DNA from: Asterionellopsis glacialis
Lineage: Eukaryota > Bacillariophyta > Plagiogrammaphyceae > Rhaphoneidales > Asterionellopsidaceae
Direction of reading: 5' to 3'
DNA: 64,000 nucleotides
Assembly (NCBI GenBank): GCA_014885115.2
Contig: WKLE02000025.1
Span: 1-64,000, forward strand
Shown here piece after piece: positions 11,841 to 22,010 of the stretch (within the stretch, counting starts at the first letter, position 1; every line of letters starts with the position of its first letter). The translations under genes were made by a program, and so were the position numbers. The notes under the pieces are model-generated. The model was not told where the DNA came from and made no database searches. It was given only the letters and a program-made list of their open reading frames with translations.

Positions 11841-13075
11841 ATGTTTGGAGATGAATCTCAAACAATCACCAAAAAGATGTTGCTGCTTGAATTTGCCAAA
11901 CCAGGTCACAGGAATGTTCCCCCACGAATACACTTTCTTGACTCCATTGTTTCAGAGTTGAAAGATAATTTTCAGTGACATCAACAAGGAACTTATACAG
12001 TATCATCACCTGCAACAAATGAAAGAACAAGTGATCAGCAAACAAGTCATAGAGAAGCAACAGACCAAGTTACAGATAGTACAGATGGTCTAATCATGCT
12101 CTGTGTTTATACAAAGAGAGTTCTTCCTTTTTTAAAGACTTACCTAAAGACCACTACAATTAAATGGAAGGACAATGTGAGTCCTGCTAAAGTAGAAACA
12201 ATAATTCAAGATATTGTGTCAGAGTCTAATAAAAAAGAAGAAGAAGACATCAATGCTGCCATTCAAAAAACAAGCCTGAAAATTCAAAGGCATGGAGACA
12301 GCCTGTACGTGCAGAACTGGACAAACTCCTGCACAAACATGGCATTGACACGACTGCAGCTTTTGGAGGTGCTTTGGATGGTAACGACTGCAGAAAGTTA
12401 ATTGCATTTGCAGCAGACATTATTGGTGAATTGTTGAGTTATGTTTTACAAAAGCAGGACTCAAGAGTCCAAGGAATAACTGATGAACACATCACAAATG
12501 TCTGCCTAATGCATATTGCATATTTCAGTGCCCTGGATGGATTCTTAAGCAACCTATTGACAAAGAGATATGCCTTCACTGAAGACATAAGAAGGACAAC
12601 CTGCTTGTACAGTAAGAAATGCTTGGAATTGGAGAGGCACCTAGGAATGTCTGTGACTCCAAAAAGTCACATAATTGAATCCCATGCAGCAAACCAACAA
12701 GAATTAATCAAGGGAATTGGTAATCTTGATGAATCATTTGGTGAACGTAATCACCAAATGGAAACAAGGGCAGATATTTGATTTGGAGGCACAAGAGACT
12801 TTGAAAAAAAAGAGAAAATTAAAGCAAGAGACCAGGCACAGATGAATTGCCCAATTGTACAAACAAAAATCAAAAATATAGATAACAAAAGGAGGAGAAA
12901 AAGAACTGTACAGAGCAAACGTAATTTGAGGAGAATGGATGAAAAGAGATTGGAGAAGGTTAGGAAAAAAGTTGAAGCAAGGAAGAATGTATTAGAAATG
13001 GATGTTCCAGTGACAACAATGGTTAGCATTTGTGAGGAGGTTAAGAGAATATACAGTAGTACAACCACCTTGTAA
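11841..13075 (+). pseudogene. broken mobile-element ORF with GERNHQ motif
   Basis: A frame from the ATG at 11841 runs to a TGA at 11976-11978, continues to about 12290, then shifts by one base to a frame reading ELDKLLHKHGIDTTAAFGG, LDGNDCRKLIAF, TKRYAFTEDI, PKSHIIESHA and IGNLDESFGERNHQ. After a TGA at 12779-12781 the same frame continues to 13075 as a Lys/Arg-rich tail (KIKNIDNKRRRKRTVQSKR). The order HGI-x3-A-x3-G-x-LxGNDCRKL, TPKxHxxExH, G[ID]GxLxExFGERNHQ is one I associate with repetitive, unnamed ORFs of diatom genomes, probably transposon-borne. The function is unknown. Two nonsense codons and a frameshift mean this copy is dead. Confidence 0.65.
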
Positions 13076-14623
13076 TTAATTAGTTACATATTTTATATCA
13101 TTTTAAATTTGTTTGGAAAATGTATTCCTAGAAGTATGAAACTATTATAAATAAATGATGGTCCATCCTTAAAGATTATGCTATCAATATTTCTAAATTA
13201 AATTACTTCCACATACTTCAATGTACGCTCCTTTCCAAAGTAGCATTTGGTGTAAATACTGTAAGTTTTGGCAAGAATAATTCACATGCACTGAGTTTAA
13301 ACTATAACATTCAAAACCTCCACAAGTAATTACATTTTCCAAGGAGATAATATTAAAAGTTCAGTAAAGCCAAAAAGAGTTGTGGGGTCCATGTGTCTGG
13401 AATGGCTACAACAAAAAGAAAGGGATTCAGATGAAATTGTAGAAGTGTCTTCCTCATCTCTTCTTTCTTTAGGATCATAACTAAGACTCTTATGAATTAC
13501 AACATCCATGTCTGAAAAGCCACTACCATCTTGGCACCTTTTCAATTGCTGTGTTGATATTGGTTGCCCTAACAGGAGTTGCTTTCCTTGAAGTCTTCAT
13601 GATTTATAACAGGCTTGAATCTGCCGCATCCCCTCTCATGTCAAATACCTTCACAGCTGCATGTAGCTCCAATATGCCCCTGTGTCTTGTTATCTGTGGT
13701 TCCTTTTTATGTACATGATATGCATTAATGTGTGACACAGATCCATACCTCAGTATGGAGGTTACTAGTGCAGGAAATGTAAAAATAGCGCTGTTATTGC
13801 CATTGTCGTTGAAAGTGAGTTGTGTCGTTGCGATGGAGTTTGTGTTGCTGCTGGTTTGGAGAACAAAAGTGGTCTCTGTAGGTTTCTACAGAGTTGGAAT
13901 GAAGACCGTTTTAAGTTTGAGTTCCAGGCCTACAGTCACGCTACGAGCCAACCCCCGTGGAGGTGCATATCAAGACTGGATATCCCTTGTGCGGGTGTGG
14001 AAAGACAGACCATCTCCCAAGGTTCGCAATTTCAGAAACTACATGTTGAACTTGTCACTCTTGTTCGTTTCTCTCCCCTTACCGTTCCAAAGTCATATAT
14101 ATATAAATTTGTTTTCATATATCTTTACTTTTTATATCGAGTACGTGTGTCTGCAAAGTGATAGGTGTCAGAATTTTTGGGAGTGTACTGTTCTCTTCTC
14201 TCGACACCCAAACGGATAAAAATTCAAACCCAACTTGGTACAAAACCACGTAGGATTCTACGTGACATAAACAGTTTGCGCTTGGCTAATGTGAAACCAC
14301 AAAATTTTTGTGTGGCTGAATTTTTTTTTACGTGGCAAAATCTCGCGTATTTTTTTTTATTTTTTATTTTTTCGAGATTCTCCTGTCCTCTCTTGGAGAT
14401 CTGAGGCAACGCATGCAGACACACACACAAGACGTGAGTGAAATTTTGAGAGACTATCTTTTTTTGAGAGGCGCGGCCCAAAGTAACTCAAATCTGAAAA
14501 AAAAAAGCATCTTGACAAGCATACACACCCACGGAAATCTCGCAAAAAGACGAAAACGTCGCCGCCCCCCTCTCAAGCTCTCTGTGTTTCGTCCCAAGGA
14601 ACCCTTTTTTGGAGAAAAAAGAA
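13076..14623. other. intergenic; promoter side of the HA-repeat gene
   Basis: Composition changes from AT-rich element debris (to about 13700) to ordinary genic DNA. Overlapping frames at 13728-14219 and 13820-14161 have no family resemblance and use different frames, so they are not called. The last ~400 bases are the likely promoter and leader of the gene starting at 14624, with ACGT-core motifs and T-tracts. Confidence 0.5.
14247..14264. promoter_or_regulatory. palindromic ACGT-core element
   Basis: CACGTAG (14247-14253) and CTACGTG (14258-14264) form a perfect 7-bp inverted repeat around GATT. A further TACGTGGCA follows near 14330. ACGT-core sites are typical targets of bZIP factors. 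They lie 290-380 bp upstream of the ATG at 14624, so a promoter role is plausible but inferred. Confidence 0.4.
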
Positions 14624-17600
14624 ATGAGCGCACAGATAGAATCATCATCTACTGAGCTTCATCATACTGCACAACCCTCCTCCCAGTCTCCACCTAACGA
14701 CGAGACTGCACAACACAACCACTCACCATTGCAACACGCCCCACAAGTACAGCAACAGATCCATCATGATGCATCGACAACAGAAGGGGCACAAGAGATG
14801 ACAGAACCTGTCTCTACAATGACTCCTCTACAACAACAGGAACATCAGCATGTTGCCTTGCCTCACGATCAACAAGAACCGCAGGTTGATGCAGCACAAT
14901 TCATGGAGGTAGATCAAAATCACTTGGTGATGGAATCTCGCAAACGCGAACGCGATGACGTTGAGATGGCAACAGCAGCACAAGTTCACAACATGGAACC
15001 CCAAACTCCAGTTCAACAACAACAACAAGAAGTGCTGACTCCACCGGAAGCTGAGCAAGTCCTTGCACAAGTTCAGACTGAAACGGACGTTTCACAACTT
15101 CAAGGAGAGACCGAGTTGATGAACGGTTTGCAAGAACAGCAACCCCAGACCCAACTCCAACAAATCAACCACCCCCAAACTCATCATGTTGAACAAAATC
15201 ATCAAATGCAAGTCAATGATGCTGCTACCGCTACTACAAACCAAATGGAAGCCAACGATATGGTTGGAACTGCTGCAAAACGAGCGAGATTAAGTAGTAA
15301 TGTTCCTCCTCCAACAACAGCAACCACCACCACCACCACCACAGTGAAACGAAAGAGTGTCCCACCACCCAAGAAACTCAATAATGAACAATGGGATGCC
15401 ATGTTTGAACGCCTTGTCCAATACAAGAATCAACATGGGGATTGTCTCGTACCGAAACGATACACCAGTGATCCTAAATTAGGAACGTGGGTGGAAACTC
15501 AACGTGTCCAATACAAAAAGTTACAAGCTGCCATTGGCAGCAATGCGGCTGTTGCCACGGTTGTGGATCCCAATAATCCTACAGCTACTCCTGTGGTACC
15601 CATTACACCCAACAAACGTTTAAATGCAGAACGATTAGAACGTCTGGAAAGTATTGGCTTTGCATGGAGTGCCAAAAATTTACGGAAACCCAAACAAGTC
15701 AACGCCAACCACGCGGGTGCGGCAACACCAGCATCAGCAGCAAACACTACTGCTGGAAACCATATGAATGGTACTGACCGCACAACGAACCCTCCAGAAG
15801 AAGCTTTAGCGCCCAACAACGATCCGAATAGTATCAGTGCAACCACCACCATTACTGCAAACAACACAAGTGGTCCAAAGCGTCGGTCTGTGTCAGGCAG
15901 TGGTACATCGGCAGCCGATGCTGCACACAGGGCACTCCTTCGACAACAGGCCAATGAGAAACAATGGGCTGACATGTATGAACGATTGGTAGCCTACAAG
16001 GCTGCCCATGGAGATTGTCTCGTCCCCAAGAAGTACGAACAAGATCCTAAACTTGCAGCTTGGGTAGAAACTCAACGAGTATTGTACAATCGTGACTTTC
16101 GCAAGGCAGGAACTGCTCACACAGCTATTGGGACGAAAGTTGCTACACCTGCAATGATAACTGCACCATCTGGAGCAGCAACAACAGCAGGAGCACCCGA
16201 CATGCAAGGCACTCAAGATGTTCCAGACGCGCCATCTACCCAAGGAAAAAGCCCCGAGGAATGGGCCATGGAAATCGATACATCCGCTGTGACGAATCCA
16301 GCTCCAGCATCCCAACCAGAACAAGGAGGAGGAGCCACTGCGGAAGATGCTGCTGAAGTTGCAGCCACAATGGAAGCTGTTACCATGGAGATTGTGGAAC
16401 AGGTAGTACCCACCGAGCAGCAACCATCGCATCCAGAAAACGCGGTACCCATGGACGGCGTTGCTCTTACTACCGAACTCCCTCTTCAAGTTCAAGCAGG
16501 ATCTCAAGCACCTGCTGTTGTAGGAGATGGCAAAGAGGGTGTAGCTGTCGGTACTACTGCTGTAGCTCCTAAAAAAGCTGAAGTAGCGCTAAAGCGACTT
16601 ACTCAAGAACGCAAGGATAAACTTGAAGAGCTTGGATTCGTATGGAGTCTTCGGAACAAAAGAGTTGATGATCATTGGGATGAAATGTTCAATCAGCTGG
16701 TGGAATACAAGGAAAGACACGGGGACTGTCTCGTCCCATCACGCTTCGAGGTACGCAATGGATGGTTATGGAAGTGTGCTTTGCTGTTTAGTATTTCCAG
16801 ATTACGTTACAATGATGATTCGTTTCTTTACCTCACCCGCTTGTTTAACTTTCCGCACTTTTTTTAATAATCAGGAAAACTTCAAACTTGGTAAATGGGT
16901 GGAAACACAACGATATGAGTATACCAAATTGCAGCGCGCTGTTGGTCAGGCGGAAGTCAAGTCGGATGAAGCAAAGGGAGTGGAAGAAGGTGAAAGTGGT
17001 AAAACTGGACCTAACACCAAAACACGTCCTACGAATCCCCGTCTTACCGAGGAACGCCTCCGTCGTCTTGAGGCTATTGGTTTTGAATGGAAGGTGAAGC
17101 ACAAAATGAAACGTTACTACGATCGCCAATGGGATACCATGTTTGAAAAATTACTCAAATATAAAGAAGTGAATGGCCATTGCTTGGTACCAAAGAGATA
17201 CCCACCTGATATGAAGCTTGGCACATGGGTTCATACGCAACGGATCCAGTATCGTAAATTCCTGGCAGGGACTTCCAAAAAGGATGGAACCGCCAGTGAA
17301 ACTGCTGGCGACGATGGCAGTGCTCAAACTACCAATGATGAACTCAAGATCGATGATAGCAGTGAAGTCGGAGCAGAAGAGAACAATACCAAGGCCGGAG
17401 AAGAGAGCAGCACCAAGAAGGAAGGAGAAGAGAGCGGCATCAAGTCCGGAGGAGAAGAACAAAGTTTCAAGCCCGGATCAGAAGTCGACGAAGTCTCGTT
17501 CCGTCTCACTGAAGATCGACGAAGGAGACTTGAGGAAGCAGGATTTGTTTGGTCAGCGCGTGAGGTTGAAAAGAACACCGAATCTCATCGCATCACGCGA

Positions 17601-18866
17601 AATTCGTACGACGACCAATGGGACAACATGTTTGAGCGTTTGAAAAAGTACAAGGAAAAACGTGGAGATTGTCTTGTACCGAAACGCTGCAAGGAAGACC
17701 CCAAGCTCGGTACATGGGTTGACACGCAGCGTGTTCAGTATAAGAAAATGATTAAACAGCTCGCTAAACAGGGCATTGAATGGACAGGACCTGGTCCGAT
17801 GAGCGAAGCTGGTAGTGATCCGAACGGCGGCGGTAAGCCCGTGGTAGGCCGTCTTACGGATGATCGTATTCGACGTTTGGAAGATATTGGATTTATTTGG
17901 TCGCTTCGAGATGACTGGCAAAAGCACTACGACGAGCTTATTGAATATAAAAAAGTTCATGGGCATTGCAATGTTCCCGCCCGGTACCAAGCGAATAGAA
18001 GACTAGGTATTTGGGTGTCTGCTCAACGACAACAATTCAAGATCATGAATATGCCAGAGGAACTCAAGCCCCGTCGATCTGCCCCGCTCACCCTGGATCG
18101 TATCAAGCTCTTGAATGAGTTAGGCTTTACATGGACGATTCGATCTCGCGATAGCCTTGGAGAATCGTGGAATCAGCGTTTGGAAGAGCTCCGCAAATAT
18201 AGGGCAGAAAATGGCAACTGCCTCGTACCATCTAGGTATCCGCCTAACCCAGAACTTGGTGTCTGGGTCGGAACACAAAGGACTCAATATCGTCTGTTTC
18301 AGCGTTCAAAAGAACTGGGCACTGTCAATCCTAGTAGCTCGGCTATGAATGAAGATCGAATCCGTCAATTGGAGGAAATGGGCTTTGTTTGGGCCTTACG
18401 TGGCGGTTCCGACACTGTTTGGAAGAAACGTGTCAGTGAGTTGATGGACTATCGTGCCAAGTATGGTAATTGCGACGTCTCCTCAAGGTATAAGGAAAAT
18501 GCAAAACTTGGGTCGTGGGCGTACACAACACGTATCCAGTACAAACTTGCAAGAGAAGGTAAAGTTTCGACTATGGACGATGAAAAAATTGCCGAATTAG
18601 ACAGCCTAGGATTTTCTTGGGAAGAGCCTGACGAGGCAACTGCGGTTTTGGGAATTGCACCGCCAACGGTCGAAAGGGACGAGACTGCAATAAATCAAGC
18701 AGTGAATGCAATGGCTAGTGCCATCACTGCCGCAGATGAAATAACAGAGGAGGACACAAACGCTGTTGTTAGTGCTGCTGTCACGGCCGTAGGAGAAGTC
18801 GAAGGTAGCAGTGAACCTTCCGGGGTTGAGGTGACGACAGGGGGAGATATGAGTACCATGGTGTGA
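14624..18866 (+). CDS. helicase-associated (HA) repeat protein, eight repeats, no helicase
   Basis: Exons 14624-16750 and 16875-18866 are joined across a 124-nt GTACGC..CAG intron (phase 0) that falls inside repeat 3; splicing restores CLVPSRFE-ENFKLGKWVETQR. The product is about 1372 aa. Residues 1-240 are Gln/His/Thr-rich low complexity with an NLS-like KRKSVPPPKK. Eight helicase-associated domains follow, each with W-x(7,8)-L-x2-[YF]-K, GxCxVPxRY, LGxWVxTQR and RLExxGFxW. Repeats 6-8 are more diverged and lack the long spacers seen between repeats 1-5. No DEAD-box or other helicase motif is present. Helicase-less HA-repeat proteins are numerous in diatoms; the domain is thought to bind nucleic acid, but the role is unknown. 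The ATG at 14624 is the first in the frame. Confidence 0.88.
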
Positions 18867-19179
18867 AGTTTTTGTCTTTTGTATGCATATCTTCATTGGC
18901 TTTTTTATTTAGAATCAGGATTAGTCCATTACACTTTCATTTTCCAAAATTAAACCTGTGGAAAAATTAATTAGTTCTAAATTTTATGTAAGCAACTTTG
19001 TGACCGTCGTTGTTATAATTCCTATCGCAGTAATGGTGATTGTGAAAATTTCTGCTCATCTACTGATTCGTATAAACTTGCCCATGCTACTAAACATACT
19101 AGATTTGTTTTGGCGTTTTATGACAATTCTACTAGAAAAGATTTCAAGGATGGAAAGATAAAAATGATTTTAGCTAGTT
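18867..19179. other. 3' intergenic between convergent genes
   Basis: A short AT-rich spacer between the stop codons of the HA-repeat gene (plus) and the FHA-WDR70 gene (minus). It presumably holds both 3' UTRs; nothing else is seen. Confidence 0.6.
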
Positions 19180-21534
19180 TTATATTTTCTTTTCTTTGAT
19201 TTTTTCTTCCTCTTGTTCCACAGTAGTTTCTGCCAAGATTCTTTCCTTATCGCCTTCATAGGCTTGACTGACATAATTCTTCCCCTCCGAATATTTGAAG
19301 AGTTCCTCTCGTGGGTCTTTTCCTGCAATATTTTTCGTTTGCAATATGGATTGGGATACAATTTGTTGGAATGAACCAGTAGTACTTGTTTGTCCACCTG
19401 TTTTAATACCTGTTGCGGGAGGTTCTGGTTTACGAGTTTTGACAGCAATGTCATTCAAATCTTCTCGTCGTTTTCGTTTAAATTGGCCCTGTTGGAACAT
19501 GGGCAATGCATTGGGTGTTAAAATCTCTCCTCTTACACCTGCTGATCCTGTTGGGGCACGAGATGCCAATAGTTGCGATAATTCATCGATCTGTCGACCT
19601 GCCTTTCCTGCAGCCAGCAGAGCTCCCTTGGAACTATAGGCTGGATCATAATATACACCTGCACTTCCATCCGTGTACCCTACAAAAATTTGATTTAACT
19701 TGGAGTGCCATCGGGCAAGAATAACACCCTTTCCCGGTGGCACTTCTTGTTCGTATATAGGATCTAGAGTTTGGGATGACGTACCCGAAAGATTATAAAA
19801 CTTTAATTTTCCAGTCTCCTTTCGTTTTCCATCTGGTAATTTGATTAATTCAGATGATCCAGCACAAAGGATTTGTCCATTGTGATTAAAGGCAGCATTG
19901 CAGTGTTCGTAGTCATTGGGCAAATCCTTACAAGTGGCAATAGGTGATGTTGATCGACTCATCTTACGTGCATCCCATACCTTGACTGTATCATCCTCCA
20001 TACTACGACTTGCCAATCTTTGACCATCGACACTGTATACCAAGGAATGGATCGGTGTTTTCGGTCCATGGGCATTGTAGACGGCACGGTCAGGTCGTGT
20101 CCCCACACGCTTGGAATTCCAAATTTGAATACTCCCACAGGCTGTCCCAAAGACAAATTCTCTCCCACCAGGATGAAAGGTAACGCATGTTACTGCTACT
20201 TTTTGACCACGTTCATTCTTGGCACGGTATACCTTATCACATACTAGTTTTTCAAATTCAGTCTTGCCCTTTAAATTCCACAATCGTGCACTCCCATCTA
20301 AACTACCGGTAAGAACAATATTTCTCTCGAAGGGATGCCAATCTACTCCAGTGACGGGATGTGTATGACCTACAGTTCTGGCAGGATCCGTGACATACAT
20401 GTCACCACGAACAAATTGAATTATTTCATGTCCATCACGGTCCAATACCTTGGGTTGGTTACTCCCTGTTCCCACGATGAGACGATCACCTGTATTACTG
20501 TAGGATGCATCAACAATCACATGTCCCTCTTCTACTTCTATGGTTTTAAAGGGATCTGTTCTCATACGATCCATACCGGAAAAGTTAAATAATCGTAGAT
20601 ACATATCATTCCCACCTACGACAAATCTAGATCCAGTAGGATCAACCGCAAGACACGTAACGACATGTCGCCGTTTTTGATCATCATCATAGGAGGAGGA
20701 GGAGATTGGTAAATGATCCGCAATCGGTATTGCATGCTTTTGAACGATTGTAGATGTCGTCTTCTTCTTATCGGGCAAGCCATTATTTGTAATGCCACCC
20801 TCTTGCGTTGATATTTGTTGCTGAGTTTTTCCATCTTTTTCTGTTTGCTGTACTTTGTATTTCTGATACGCGGGTGTATCATCTAAAGAAGCCATCATGG
20901 CTGCTATTTCAGCTTCCCGTTTGGCTCTACCCGAAAGACCCGCTCCTGGGTCTACTGCTGGCTCTTCTTGCTGCTGCTGTTCTTGTTGAGACTGTATTGT
21001 CTTTGTTTCTTCTTCATCTCCTGACTCATGTATGCCTTCTAGCTTCTTATCATCACCATCATGGCTATTATTGTCGCCACCTTTTATGATTACTGTAAAT
21101 AATGTATCACGAACATTCCCAAACATGATTGTATCATTCGATGCAAGTGTCACTGTTTGATTGGATGGTACACGTACATGATTGACATGTACACCATGTT
21201 TTCCTCCTAAATCTTGTAATACCAATTCATACTGTTGTTGATTCGTTGTCGTTGTAGAAGTGCTTTTGTAATACAAGGCAGCATGACGACGACTTATACT
21301 TTTATGTTGAATCCGTATATCAGCTGTACTTGCTTGTCGACCTACAATTAGACATCGTGGTGGTGATGTTGTTGTTCCAGCAGAAGAAGCTCGTAAGGAT
21401 GTTTTTACATCAATGTCAATTTGAGATCCACCAGTAGCATTATTAGTTGTTTTCAAAGCATACCTACAAGTCGACGACGACAATGTCGTCAAAGTAGCAT
21501 CCGATGGTATCGCTAATTCATCTTCGAGCGACAT
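19180..21534 (-). CDS. WDR70-like WD40 protein with N-terminal FHA domain
   Basis: Single exon, 784 aa, ATG at 21534. Residues ~55-145 form an FHA (phosphothreonine-binding) fold: LIVGRQASTADIRI, SISRRHAALYY, LVLQDLGGKHGVHVN. A Gln/Glu-rich linker (~150-290) follows. From ~295 the chain matches WDR70/gastrulation-defective: TCLAVDPTGSRFVVGGNDMY, YSNTGDRLIVGTGSNQPKVL, DRDGHEIIQFVRGDMYV, HPVTGVDWHPF, ASRSMEDDTVKVWD, WHSKLNQIFVGYTDGSAGV, YYDPAYSSKGA, ending with LTPNALPMFQ, RKPEPP and DPREELFKY as in animal WDR70. Human and yeast WDR70 act with CUL4-DDB1 in H2B ubiquitination and the damage response; the same role here is inferred. The animal protein lacks an FHA domain as far as I recall. It is divergent from DSCC1 (ATG-to-ATG 476 bp). 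Confidence 0.88.
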   Translation of the reverse strand: MSLEDELAIPSDATLTTLSSSTCRYALKTTNNATGGSQIDIDVKTSLRASSAGTTTSPPRCLIVGRQASTADIRIQHKSISRRHAALYYKSTSTTTTNQQQYELVLQDLGGKHGVHVNHVRVPSNQTVTLASNDTIMFGNVRDTLFTVIIKGGDNNSHDGDDKKLEGIHESGDEEETKTIQSQQEQQQQEEPAVDPGAGLSGRAKREAEIAAMMASLDDTPAYQKYKVQQTEKDGKTQQQISTQEGGITNNGLPDKKKTTSTIVQKHAIPIADHLPISSSSYDDDQKRRHVVTCLAVDPTGSRFVVGGNDMYLRLFNFSGMDRMRTDPFKTIEVEEGHVIVDASYSNTGDRLIVGTGSNQPKVLDRDGHEIIQFVRGDMYVTDPARTVGHTHPVTGVDWHPFERNIVLTGSLDGSARLWNLKGKTEFEKLVCDKVYRAKNERGQKVAVTCVTFHPGGREFVFGTACGSIQIWNSKRVGTRPDRAVYNAHGPKTPIHSLVYSVDGQRLASRSMEDDTVKVWDARKMSRSTSPIATCKDLPNDYEHCNAAFNHNGQILCAGSSELIKLPDGKRKETGKLKFYNLSGTSSQTLDPIYEQEVPPGKGVILARWHSKLNQIFVGYTDGSAGVYYDPAYSSKGALLAAGKAGRQIDELSQLLASRAPTGSAGVRGEILTPNALPMFQQGQFKRKRREDLNDIAVKTRKPEPPATGIKTGGQTSTTGSFQQIVSQSILQTKNIAGKDPREELFKYSEGKNYVSQAYEGDKERILAETTVEQEEEKIKEKKI

Positions 21535-22010
21535 TTTTAAATATGATTTACTCTATTATCAAGGAGCAGACAGAAATAGAGGATTTTGAAACCTCGTTTA
21601 TGGTGTGTGTCAATGATGGACAGTGTTCTTGCTGATGGCTGATGGCTGATGGTTTGTTCATTCCCAGACATTCATCTTGTGTGGTTGTGTGCTTTTCTTG
21701 TGTTTTTGGAATCTGGGCGAGATCTGCCGTTTCCACATCTTTCATTCTTTGGCGGATGCGCTTTTATATCAATTTATTGTCTGCGTGTGGGTTTCGGTCA
21801 GGATCTGTCCTTCTGCCAGCTATGGGATACTGTATCGAAATTGTGGATTCGCGCCATTTTTTTTTTCCCGACCAAAGGGAGATAGATATCTTGGTTTTTC
21901 GTCGAGAAAAACCCAATGCACAGGAACCCAACAAAAAGACGTCAAGACAATTTCAACAAGGCAAACTAAAGCAAAAGGTGAAACACATACACACATATAA
22001 CCAAGTTCAA
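21535..22010. promoter_or_regulatory. divergent promoter region, WDR70-like / DSCC1
   Basis: This spacer separates two ATGs pointing away from each other. It contains a short tandem repeat (GATGGCT repeated near 21633-21650) and an open frame continuous with DSCC1 from 21642. That extension has no conserved content, so I treat the stretch as promoter and 5' leaders. Confidence 0.5.

Noticed and set aside
13728..14219. Two overlapping open frames of 163 and 113 codons
   Set aside because: They occupy different frames, look like low-complexity translations and recall no family; no splice structure makes a better protein.
21642..22010. 123-codon in-frame extension of DSCC1 from an upstream ATG
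   Set aside because: Composition is unlike the rest and matches no DCC1 N-terminus; it lies in the divergent spacer.
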